From the NCBI GenBank assembly GCA_015501585.1, contig JADNRY010000077.1, forward strand, positions 124,001-188,000: a stretch of DNA of 64,000 bases, in the 5' to 3' direction. Shown piece after piece: positions 44,759-55,729 of the stretch (the stretch's first letter is position 1; every line of letters begins with the position of its first letter). This DNA is from Rhodocollybia butyracea (Eukaryota; Basidiomycota; Agaricomycetes; Agaricales; Omphalotaceae). The translations under genes were made by a program, and so were the position numbers. Below the pieces are notes generated by a model. That model was given only the letters and a program-made list of their open reading frames with translations. It was not told where the DNA came from and ran no database searches.

Positions 44759-46951
44759 CTAAGATTTCTGCAATAACGCTACTACCGACGTACTCCGGGG
44801 GGTGATAGTGCACTCAAACGGCTCGGGGTGACTAGAAAAAGTAAATACATCTCAGCATTCAGAAAACCCAAGCGCAATGTCCGAAACCAGGTTACTCACC
44901 TAACAATCCCGTCCGTGAAGTTTCCCGAGGGCATCACAGTAACACCGTTCTTCACAGCAGGTGAAACATCGAAAGCTGCAAGTACAGTTGCACATGCGAG
45001 CCATACGGATGCATTACCTAGATGCATGCCTAATAACGATGTAACATGCTTAGAGCAATGGAAACTAATAGGGCTATCTTGCTTACTTACCCGGACACAC
45101 GCTATACCATGTCGAATTGACTGTTGGTTGATAAGATGTTTCCTACTCACAAGGATCGACCACATACCGACGTCCAAAGCCAAATAGGTATTCTCGTGGA
45201 TCTTTCTGGATGGAATTCCCGTTTGAGGCCAAGAAACGCTCTGGGGAAAACTTCTCTGGTTCAGGATAGACTTTTGGGTCGTTGTAGAACATCCTGTAGT
45301 TTCGGAACGGGATGTAAGGCCAGTAACTTGAAGCAGGGTCTATATATGCACGTACACATTATTTGTGAAAATCACTGAGCCTTTTGGAATGAAGTAGCCA
45401 TGGTGTATGTCGTTCTCAGATAATGCATGTGGAATTCCTGTAAGTTAGACGATAAGAAGGGTTTGATTCTATGATTCTTGCTTTCTGGTGCTTACCGATA
45501 GGTCCAAGGGAATACACCCGCAGCGTCTCCTGTATAAGAGCTTCCACGTAGGGCAGTTGCTCGCGATCTTCGAGTGTAGGTAACCTGTCGTGTCCCACTA
45601 CACTATCGATTTCTTTCTGAGCTTTCAATTGAGCGGATCGATGGAAAATCATCGCCATGAAAAAGGCCTCGATTGCACTGACTGTCTGAAGCACACTCAT
45701 TGGATGCAAGCAATTAATGAAACTCGAAGCGTACCGTGTCAGTACCACCTGGAAAGCATAAATTGAACCTTGTTATAACTTTCAAATAGAGTGAACTAAC
45801 CAGCGGATATAGAAACCGCAGACATTCTTATGATATGTTCATCATCCGAACTGAGAAGCTTGGTCGTATCCAGCTGGCTGGATACAAATGAAGGGCGAGC
45901 AGTTCCTGCAGCCTTGGAAAAAAATTATAACTGCAGTCAAGCTTTACGGTTTTGTCACTGACTATTTGCGTCTTGGTCCAACTGTACGGAATGTTCAACA
46001 CATCATGCAAGGTTCTCCGATAATGATGGGCCTTCTTCTTCCATGCCGCCCCTGGGACCCATGAAGGGACATATTGAACTAGATAGAAATGACATCTAGT
46101 GAAAATGCCGAATAGCAGAACGCTTTCATCACTCACGGATAGGAAACGTATCGACAAGGAATGCATTCGGTGCAATTACTTCACTCAACTGATCCATCGC
46201 TTCATCGACCAATTCGACCATCGCATCATCCTCATTCCCGGATGTTTTGTATCCATACACCAACATCAAAACAATACCGCTGGCATACCTAGGAACGGCT
46301 TTTCATGAGTTCCAACCCTTTCTTTTACTGCGACGAAAACGAAACATACCGATGGGCATATTTAAGCCAATTCTGGGAATCATTCAAGATATTCTCGAGA
46401 TAGGTGTCAGCCTCTTGCTGGAGAATATCGTGGAAGGCTTCAATTTTGCTTCGCGTGCCCATAAACTGGCTGAGCCGACGGCGGTATTCGCTCAATTTTG
46501 CCCCAGATTGTTGTAATGCTGGACCTTCTTCCCAGCCGACGAGTCTTCCTGCCATGGCCAGTTTCGGTCGACCGCTGTAAATACGACTCTTCTTGTCCAG
46601 CATTTCAGTTGCGTATTGCGCGTCATTGATAACGATGAAGTGTTGTCCGAAGGCACTGACATGCACGATGCTCCCTGTAAGGTGTCATTTAGTGTTTGAA
46701 ACTCTGGAGGAGACAATGGGCTGACCGTACGCATCCGCCCACTTCTTGAAGGCTGACCAAGGTCGGGTTCGAGGCAAGTCGAGAATGTTCTCAATCAGTG
46801 GATAGGGTTTAGGTCCTGGAGGGAGCGGAGCAGGATATCGCTGGGCATTTCGATGCCATAGAACAGCTAATAAGCTGACAGCCACAAGAAGGATAAAGGT
46901 ACTAGATGCACTGATGATGGCGAGAGCGAGAGCGATTGGACCGAAGACCAT
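44759..46951 (-). CDS. Cytochrome P450, family-1 copy C
   Basis: Paralogue of P450-A/B on the opposite strand. It starts MVFGPIALALAIISASS and continues PLPPGPKPYPLIENILDLP. Parts visible: DKKSRIYSGRPKLAMAGRLV, I-helix GGTDTTVSAIE, ExxR in EALIQETLR, FSPERF and haem loop FGFGRR/VCPG, ending with TAG at 44759. All exons join in frame. The 11-nt haem-cysteine exon is at 45091-45101. Unlike A, B and D the last intron has a normal GT donor. The C-helix reads LSEYR, so the conserved Trp of WxxxR, which contacts a haem propionate, is Leu; GGADT is GGTDT. These changes might alter activity, but the gene is otherwise intact. Confidence 0.85.
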
Positions 46952-48692
46952 GTATTTATAGGTTCTGGTATGTAGAACTGATACGAAGAAACACTGGTAT
47001 GAAGAAACCAATTTCAAGATACGTAGCTATAAGCACGTTGTTAACTTACGTTGTTCTATCTCTTGAAATTCTTTTGATGTCAGCTTGCTCGGGACCGAAT
47101 TACTCGGCTTAGGATAGACAAACGAATGCAAGAACTCATGCGGATAACTATGGAGAAGGGGTGCAGACAAGTACGTAATAGCGCTAGCGATTAGATTCAT
47201 CACTAAATTTCGGTAGCTATCATAACCGGTTACCGTTCCGGCGAATCGATTATAATCTGGTGAAACCGCAACAATCCTGGTGCAACGATTTCAGACGATT
47301 CTATAGCAATATATACCATAATATGGATAGCCCCCTTTTCGATAATCGGGCTGCAATCGGGTAAAATAATCCTTTCGTGTTTTAATGTATAAAAATAATT
47401 ATGCCTACTTGAAATTCGCCAAAATGAATCTGATGAGTTAAGGCAGGTTGTGAGCATTCCAGCTCTGTTTGTCGTTCTATACACTTGAACAATGACATGA
47501 AAATTTAATGAAATATGTATATTTGCTAACTAACAAGCAGTACAGATGATACATAGATTACATTGAGCCTGCACACCCGCAAAGTTGCACCTCACTGCCT
47601 GCTTTCCAAATCATACCACCTCCCCCTCGAATGTCTTGAATACAACAAAGCGGGCCCTAGACGTCGAAACGTGATTGTGAGTACTTGACAAAGAGCACTT
47701 GACGAAGGTTGGGCATTGCACTTGAGGCCTTGAAGAACTGGAGACACACGTTTGAAGGCTTTGAAGTTAAGGGAGTAAAGACCCGTGAGCTTGAAGGGAG
47801 GTGGCAAAGAGAACTTGAGGGAGATGGAGAGATACTTGAGGCTTGAAAGTTGAGAGTATACATCAGATACGAAGATGGGGCCCAGACAAGGGAAGGAAGA
47901 AAGGATGGAATCGTCCCGTTTCAACAAGTTGAACCAATTTATAATCCTCGCGACCCTGTGACTGTGCCATGCACGCCGCACGGCCTTTGAAACCCTTCGC
48001 TATCCCGGGTAAGGCTTACGCGTCGTACATACCCTGGTTTGCTTGGCGCCCAGTGCAAATACCTTGTCAGTGGTCCAAAACCTTCGAGCTTGCTGTCGAA
48101 CGACTTGGAGTCCAGTCGCGAGACTGTCAGACATCATGTTGCGTCGAATCTCAATGCACGCAATGTACAGTTGCTTTGAACTTTGAAGTACATACCATGA
48201 TCTTAATACTGTCCTATTTGTTGTGCTAGTACTTAAGAGTACTGCTTAGTAGGGAGCTCGTAAGTGCATGCAAGTTAAACAGATCAGTATTGGGATTAGG
48301 ATATTCGATAGTTGTCTGATCATCCTAGATAATTACCTACAGTTAAAACTTTGAGAAAATGATCATTGCGGGTTCAGAACTGATTGCAGGTTGACCATAA
48401 TTATTCTTGTGGGTCATATTGAGATGCGAGTAAAGAGAATTATCAACCGTAGATTTTATTCATGAAAAATCTCGTGTAATGATTTGATGTGGATGAAATC
48501 TGGTAAAATCATTCCCAAGAGCTCATTTACAAATGTAATTTCAACCAATAATTTTTCTTAGGTTGTAAACGGTTATTATGCTGTGCAAGCACAGGTAATT
48601 ATCTCTTGATCTTGCGATTCGTGAAATCTCAAATGACGTTTCCCCTGATTTAGTGATGTTAAGAGTTTTTTTGGGAGGGAAGGGAAGGGCAA
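46952..48692. other. Intergenic region between P450-C and P450-D
   Basis: The P450-C promoter should lie just above 46951. Around 47657-47981 the minus strand is open with leucine-rich text (LSSLKYLSISLKFSLPP) that could be a scrap of an F-box/LRR gene, but nothing complete is present. The remaining sequence is AT-rich and unremarkable. Confidence 0.4.
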
Positions 48693-50940
48693 CTAGGATT
48701 CCTGCAACAATGCCACTACTGAAGCGTTCCGAGGGGTGATAGTGCACTCGAACGGCTCTGGATGACTAGAAAAGTAATAATAAAAAAGGTAAATCAGCAA
48801 CTGAAAAAAAAAACTAAAAAACGCAATGTCCGAAAGCAGGTTACTCGCCTGATAATCCCATCCATGAAGTTTCCCGAAGGCATAACAGTAACGCCGTTCT
48901 TCACAGCAGGTGAAATATCAAAAGCTGCAAGTACAGTTGCGCATGCGAGCCATACGGATGCATCGCCTAGATGCATGCCTGATAGCGATGGTTACTTAGA
49001 GGGATGGAAACTGATAGCGCTATCTAGCTTACTTACCTGGGCATATGCTATACCACGAAGTCGAATTGAGCGTTAATCAAGACGTTACCTACTAATAGAC
49101 AAGGATCGAGCTCATACATACCGGCGTCCAAAGCCAAATAGGTATTCCCGCGGATCTTTTTGCTTGAAATTCCCGTTTGAGGGTAAGAAGCGCTCTGGGG
49201 AAAACTTATCTGGTTCGGGATAGACTTTCGGGTCGTTGTAGAACATCCTAATTATAATCCCCCGGAATAGGATTTAAGATCGAGTAAGTACCTATACCAC
49301 TGGTAGCGGGATTCAGATAGACGCACGCGTTGTTTGTGAGAACCATTGAGCCTTTTGGAATAAAGTAGCCTTGGCATATGTCGTTCTCGGATACTACATG
49401 TGGAAGTCCTGTAAGCCATGAACCGTCAGAAGGGTTTTTTGAATTTATGAGTCTCGTTTTCTTCCGGGCTTACCGATAGGTCCAGCGGTATACACCCGCA
49501 TCGTCTCCTGTATAAGAGCCTCCACGTAGGGCAGTTGATCGCGATCTTCGAGGGTAGGTAACCTGTCGTGCCCCACTACAGTATCGATTTCCTTTTGAGC
49601 TTTCGATTGAGCGGATGGTTGGAACACCATTCCCATGAAAAAAGCTTCAATTACAGCGACTGTCTGGAGGATACTTAGTAAATGCGAAGAATGGGGTGAA
49701 ATGGGGAAACGCACCGTGTCAGCACCACCTGGAAAGTTGTAAATTGAACCACTACTTCGAGATGCAGAGTTAACTAACCAGCGATTATAGAAGCTGCAAC
49801 CCATCTTATGAGGTGCTCTTCATCTGGATTGAGGATCTTGTTTGAATCTAGTTGAGTGTACAGATATGAAGGGCGGGCAGTTCCCGCAGCCTTGAGAAAA
49901 AACAAGTTAATGATTACAGTCAAGCTTTGCGTCGGTTTTCGTTAGCTAACCATCTGCGATTTGGTCCAGTTGTATGGAACATGCAACATATCTTGCAAGG
50001 TCTTCCGGTAATGATGAGCCTTCTTCTTCCATGCGGCCCCTGGGAACCATGAAGGGACGTATTGAACTAGATATGTAGAACCGGCGTTTGATAAAAATGC
50101 CAAGACAGTAAGGCACTTTTTAAGTCACTTACGGATAGGAAACGCGTCAACCAGGAATGCATTCGGTGCAACTGTTTCCGAGAACTGATCCATCGCTTCA
50201 TCGACCAACTCCACCATCTTATCGTCCCCATTCCCGGATGTCTTGTATCCATACGCCATCATGAGAACGATACCTCCGGCATATCTAGGAACGAATAAGT
50301 TCTTTCATGAGTTCAACTATTCCGAGTCTTCTACTGTGACAAAACAACAACACAACACACCGACGGATATATTTAACATAGTTCTGAGAATCTTTCGCGA
50401 TGTTCTTGAGATAGTCATCAGCCTCGTGCTGGAGAATATCATGGAACGCTTCAATCTTGCTTCGCGTGCCCATAAATTGGTTGATCATACGACGGTTCTC
50501 GCTCCACTGCGTTTCCCCGAACTGACCTAACGCTGGGCCTTCGTCCCAGCCCATGAGTTTTCCGGCCATCATCAGTTTCGGCGATTGCTGTAGATACGAC
50601 TCTTGTTGTCCAGCAGATCAGCCGCGTGTTGCGCGTCATTGAGTACGACGATGTGTTTTCCGAAGGCACTGACGTGCACGATGTTCCTGGCCATTGGTGT
50701 CGGTTAATTTGTTGGCACTCTGGGGGAGAGGATGGACTGACCGTAAGTATCTGCCCACTTTTTGAAGACTGACCAAGGCCGGGACTGAGGCAAGTCGAAG
50801 ACGTTTCCAATGAGAGGATAGGGTTTGGGTCCTGGAGGGAGTGGCGCAGGATATCGTTGGGCAGTTCGATACCATAGAATAGCTGATAAGCTGAGTATTG
50901 CAGCCACAAGAGGGATACTGGTACTAGATGCACTGAACAT
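48693..50940 (-). pseudogene. Cytochrome P450, family-1 copy D, two one-base deletions in exon 2
   Basis: Same family and exon layout as A-C. It has MFSASSTSIPLVAAILSLSA, PLPPGPKPYPLIGNVFDLP, I-helix GGADTTVAVIE, ExxR in EALIQETMR, haem loop FGFGRR/ICPG with the 11-nt exon at 49037-49047, and TAG at 48693. Compared with A, exon 2 starts AGGAACATCG where A has AGGGAGCATCG (near 50687). It also reads AATCGCCGAAAC where A has GGTCGACCGAAAC (near 50581). Each lacks one base, which puts three segments of exon 2 in three frames. Downstream exons are open and conserved. It is a young pseudogene, or a functional gene with sequence errors. The last intron has a GC donor. Confidence 0.78.
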
Positions 50941-51463
50941 GATGATAGCGATTGGCGAAGATGGGGAGCATGTGTTTTCCGGCTCCGCTAGAGTCGAATA
51001 TTGACAAATTTATTTCAAGAACATTCATACTGTCCCGGATTTGTGGAGATTCTTCCCATGTCAATTGTGCGACTCCTACTAAGATAAACAAATGCAAGGG
51101 ATGGCTATCATATTATCTTTCAAGAAGGATCTGTGTAGGTGGTGGCAGGTACTTAGTGGCAGGTAGTGGCTGAAGAAAAGATACGCGCAGTCAAAGGAAT
51201 TCTCACAATCACATATTCAATGCACCTGAATTCATGGTGTACAAAAGTTGTCGACGACGCATTCGATGAAGGTGAAGATTGTTTGTGAGCGAATTTAGAT
51301 CCTGCTTGAAACGACAGCCTGACGTCGGGCCACATCATCAACCTGAAGCAGACGCAACAAACCTGAAAAGGTTGTTGTGCAGTGGCTGAAGTTGACGATG
51401 CTACGTGCTTTCGACATTACCGAATCTCACAAAGTAAAAAAAATCGACATTGCTTAAACTTAT
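50941..51463. other. Upstream flank of P450-D
   Basis: Holds the P450-D promoter side and 500 bp of sequence without gene or repeat that I can recognise. A short GGTGGCAGG/AGTGGCAGG direct repeat is at about 51140-51170. Confidence 0.4.
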
Positions 51464-51557
51464 TGGCCAACGTGGGGATCGAACCCAAGACCTTCGCGTT
51501 AATATTACTTCAAGGATTATATTAGCACGACGCTCTAACCAACTGAGCTAGTCGGCC
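51464..51557 (-). tRNA. trnI-AAU: tRNA-Ile (AAU), intron-containing
   Basis: The acceptor stem GGCCGAC/GTTGGCC, D-arm AGCTCAGTTGGTTAGAGC, anticodon stem TCGTG/CGCGA, anticodon AAT with a 20-nt intron after the following A, and T-arm TTGGG-TTCGATC-CCCAC (one end mismatch) form a standard cloverleaf. The mature sequence differs from the copy at 44304 only in the T-stem. The CCA is not encoded, as expected for a nuclear tRNA gene. Confidence 0.92.
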
Positions 51558-51787
51558 ATACTTATAGACATGATGACTGCATTCTTGAACCGATCCGAAT
51601 CCGTAGCGTGGAAATAATAATATCCGAGACTCCGAGTACCATCTCTTCTCCTGCTATCACCTTGCTTGCCTCGTCGTCCATTATACGCAACTTCAGCTCA
51701 GAAATTACCACAACTGGGAAGAATTCGCGTACTTCGCCCAACCTCTTGAGCTTCACGCTTGATACACGGATTTCTGGTAGAAATCCA

Positions 51788-54113
51788 ATGAATAACATGG
51801 CGACAGGACACGAGTCGGTGGACGCGCTGTGCAAAGAGGTCTATAGACACGTAAGTCTCTCCCATTATTCCAGCAAATCTCTCTGCTTAATCCTCTCAGC
51901 TCGACGCCAAACAAGCGGAAATCATTCGATTAACAGATGCGTTGAAAAAGGCAGAGGATTCACGACGAGAAGTGATTCATTTCCACCACAATTCCAACTT
52001 TCCAAAGCTCAACCATCCTTCTTTTCAGCTGACTAAAGAACTCACGAAACACGAAATCGCCAACGCAAAATTCAGTCATCTTCTCACTAAAGCAGAAGAG
52101 TCTCGGCGCGAGGTCGAGGAAGCCGCAAAGATGTTAAATCCCAACGAGATTACATGAAATCTCAGCTAGACCGCGTTCAAGCAGAATCTGCGCTCTTGAA
52201 GGAGGAACTACACCGAACAAAGTCGGAATCGAAGGTGGAGCTTGATAATGTCATAACCAACGCGAAAGCAGAAGCCGATGCGGCGAAGGAAGAAAGAGAT
52301 CGAGCAGTGAAGATCTTGCACCAGGCGCAGCTGGAGATAGCAGAGACGAAGCGAAACTGTGAAAAGGGCGAAGTCACTGTGCGTTACCCTCCTCTACATG
52401 ATCATAGCTCGAACCTAATCCTTCTATAGATCTCCCATCTGCGACGCGAAATCACCCAGTGGAAAGACCAAGCAAAGAACTGGCAGACGCATTTTCTCAA
52501 GGCCGAGGAAGAACGCCGGGAACTCGCTACCAAGGTCGAAGAATTACACGGACGCGAGGCGTCTTCTCTCATCCAAATCCAAAATCTAAAAGCGGAAAAA
52601 TCCAGGTCGAGGATACCCAAATCTGAGGAACTCAACAAAGATGATGACGCCCCAGTTACACCGCTTACTCCGACCTCGACTTCTCGACATGCGCATGACG
52701 ATAGCATGGATGGTAGCGATAGTGCTACTCCACCAGATTCACCAGTTCAACGAACACAGAAGAAAATACACGTCGTGTCCACTTCCAACGCTGCACGTGC
52801 CTCGGCCAGTACGTCCAAACGCACTGGTGCTGATTCATCCTCTCGTCCACTCGATACTCTCACACCCAAGGCAGCCAAACCGCATAAAACACCAAAGGCC
52901 TTCGCTGCTACTGCATCGACATCAAAGGACGCTGGTCCTAGTGCGAGATTGCAGAAGCCATTCCCATTCACATTTACCTCGGGTGCTGCAAGTGGCAGTG
53001 GCAGTGGAAACTGCGATCTCGGAAAACGCGAGAACAGCAGGTGGTACATCATCCAGTGCGCAGGTCATCGAAGGCGGGGCTGATCAAGACGATGATCAGG
53101 AAGAAGACCAAGAAGAGTACGAAGCTTCTTCACACAACGACGACGAGGCAGAACCCGCAGCCCAATCACACGCTTCCTCATCATCAAGGTCAAATGCTGC
53201 GCCTCGCAGCGTCACGCGTACGCGCCTCCTTCGCCGTGTCAGTGAACACCGGTTCGTTATCCGTCCTGATTCCGATGTGAAGCAGGAGGATGGGGAGGGC
53301 GAAGGTCTTGATAGTAATACCAGTTACGGCTCTTCTTCTGCGAGCGGGGGAAAAGGGAAGCAGCGGGCTGTGGATCATCGGTCGATGGATGAATACTTGG
53401 AAGACGTGCAGGAGGAACGACGACAACAGCAGCGGTCGCAGAGTGCTTGGGACTCTGTTAATGATCATCATGATCAAGGGGATGATCATTCTGCTGTGAC
53501 GGAGAATAGAAATAGATCGAGAGGGCGGGTTGGAGCCGCTCATGGGGAGAGCTCGGGTGAGCGGGAAAGAGGGAGGAGGGTCACGAAAGGTGTGGAGAGG
53601 TATGCATCGCCCTCGCGGTCGAGGTTACGAAGGAAGTCTACGCAGAGGCGACCGAACTATGTCGAGGAAGAGGAAGACGATGACCCTCGTGAGTCGGATG
53701 AAGGTCGAGATGGTGCAGAGGAACATGGGGAACCCCGACCCAATGTCGTAGTATCCAGCCATCAAACCCGACTCCCTACATCCCGACGGAAACCAGCACC
53801 GGAGGAACGACCTCTAGTCGATGCACACTACGCATGCTATACCAACACCACACCCACCAGCCAATAACAAAAACGCCCAAAACACCCAAAACACGAGAGA
53901 GGCCCCGTCCGACCCCGACTCGCGCTCTTCCCGCGAATCGACGTCCTCTGAAGACGAGCTGATGATCACTGCGGATGGTGTAGGGGTGTTGGCGTCGATG
54001 CGTCGCCGCGGACACCGTTGGCGTCCAAGAAGCGGGTGCATACACCTCTTATGGCTGGTGCGTCTGCGTCGGCGAATGCGGCTGAGGGAGCGAAGAGGAG
54101 ACGGAAGCGGTAG
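51788..54113 (+). CDS. Coiled-coil protein with basic/Ser-rich C-terminus, several frame breaks
   Basis: Exons from MNNMATGHESVDALCKEVY onward (introns at about 51851-51899, 51981-52028 and 52380-52430) encode a long coiled coil (AEIIRLTDALKKAEDSRRE, LLKEELHRTKSES, AEADAAKEERDRAVKILHQ). A Ser/Thr/Lys-rich linker follows (TPKAAKPHKTPKAF), then an acidic stretch (DQDDDQEEDQEEYEASS), an Arg/Ser-rich region (RSRGRVGAAHGESSGERER) and a basic tail (EGAKRRRKR). It looks like a nuclear structural or regulatory protein; I do not recognise the family. The reading frame must shift near 52131, 53000-53015, 53830 and 53985, each as if one base were missing or extra, while codon character stays strong throughout. 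A partial copy is at 59722-60405. Confidence 0.6.
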
Positions 54114-54613
54114 TGGGAGTGGTAGTTTTTTTTTCTGTTGTTGTTCGACGCAGCGATACATTTATCGTCTTTTCTCGTCCTTCTGTACCCTTCGACGACT
54201 CCTACGATACGTTCGCGCTGTGTTCCAATTTCCGTGCGATACGTTACCCTTCAACTCCTCATTCTTTCTTCTGTCTCTCCCGAGTTTACGTTCCCTCAGT
54301 GTCGTCATTTGCTTCCTGCATTGTCGTGGCATTTTCCTGGATGTTGTATCACTTTGTTCATCCATTCTCCTGTTCAGATAGGATTCAGCATTATCGTTAT
54401 TTCTACCATGTATTTCTATACTACCCAGTGCCTCAGTTCTGTTTAAATCTCAGTGCTTGTTCAGTACACATATGCAAGGGTCCAATATTTCATCCAGCTA
54501 CTTAGGCACTGGAGGAAGACAATCAGTCTAAGGATTATTCTAGAGACTACATTCTTGTAACAAGTTCTTCGGCGCACAAGAATGTACAAAAAACAAAACA
54601 AAAATCTATCTAA
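54114..54613. other. 3' flank of the coiled-coil gene (duplicated at 60420-60880)
   Basis: Pyrimidine-rich on the plus strand, with TTTTTTTTCTG just after the stop. GTGTTCCAATTT, CATTTTCCT and CAGATAGGATTC recur in the same order at 60420-60850, marking the same tandem duplication. No gene. Confidence 0.5.
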
Positions 54614-55447
54614 TCAATAAGAATCAGTCAGAAGGCCATGTCGGTATTCTGTGTTTGAATTTTCTGTTGGCTGCGAAGAGATCAAGGTATAAGGGTACCC
54701 GAATATGAGCTGGTATAGGGAAGCAAGCAGTGGATGGTCGGGGGAATCTTCTTCGAGTGATAAGAATGAGGCCAACTGCTCAGGCATGATGTTGTAGGTG
54801 TCATCATCATTACAGTTTGCACCTATGACCTGGAAAGCAGAATATTGAGCGGACTAGTTAAGGATTTCAACACAAAATAAAACATGCCTCCTGCTGCAAC
54901 CAACGGAGTGTTGATAGGGGTACAACTGCCTTCCTCTCAACCTCCTCATTCTCCAGAAAGCTATACTCTGGTGGGAGTACTGTGACCGCAGCATCGATAT
55001 AGTAGGCGGTCTTGTCTTCAGGTAATTCAACAGGGATCTCTCCTGCTTCTGGATCAGGTAGTCGGTGATGTCGGAGATATAAAGCCGAGCTTTGAGTCTT
55101 CGCTCAGCTTCAAAACCAGACACTGAGCGAAACAGTCTGTCGAGTTCAGCCAGCTCAGACGGTGTTTTGAGCAAGGAAGAAAGGGGTGGGTCATGGCTCT
55201 TCCAGTAAATGCGCATGCTGCTGGCCTTCACAATGTGACTGCGGTAGATATTTTTGACAGTCGGGGCATAGAGGAAGACACGTCGCCGGAGGAGATTCTG
55301 TTCGTCCCGGAGGAGATTCTGTTCGTCCCGGAGGAGATTCTGTTCGTCCCGGAGGAGATTCTGTTCGTCCCGGAGAAGATTCTGTTCGGCCTGAAGTTTG
55401 TTGAAGTCGCGACGTAAGTCTGCAACGGCTGTAGTGAGATCTACCAT
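54614..55447 (-). CDS. Unrecognised coiled-coil protein, copy 1, with heptad repeat expansion
   Basis: The start MVDLTTAVADLRRDFNKL is matched by copy 2 (61987, MADLATAVAALTQEL). Five exact or near-exact EQNLLRD heptads follow (DNA 55288-55392, 21-bp repeats), then the shared core RRVFLYAPTVKNIYRSHIVK, MRIYWKSHDP, LLKTPSELAELDRLFRS. In the core the frame breaks near 55086: one G fewer than expected from copy 2. In the other frame the homologous text continues as YLRHHRLPDPEAGEIPVELP and on to LSTLRWLQQE. After an intron that would use a GC donor, a last exon (ESPDH-like EEDSPDHPLL, LYQLIFGYP) ends with TGA at 54614. Function is unknown; the family has a coiled coil and a conserved central domain. 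Confidence 0.6.
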
Positions 55448-55729
55448 GGACGAAATGTGGTGACCTCCTGGCCTCCTGGCTAGCCGTCTTGTAGTTAGTG
55501 AAGAAAAGTCCTTCAACAAAAAGGGGTAGTTGACTTAAATAAGTAAAGTATGCCGACACCATTAGATTAGATTATTAATACTAATCAGTAGTTAGATGCA
55601 TACATCCATAAAATTGTGTACTCGGAGTCTTGCATGGATTCCATATATTCAAAGTCTTCCCAAAGTTGTATAACTTTAAAATATTCAGGTGCTGGATGAA
55701 TCTTCTTGTTGGATGTAAGGATCATCATG

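Noticed and set aside
52641..53867. 408-codon frame read as a single protein from its first ATG
   Set aside because: Its first ~120 codons are in the wrong frame relative to the strong coding text (SMDGSDSATPPDSPVQRT); only the part after ~53015 is the real protein frame.
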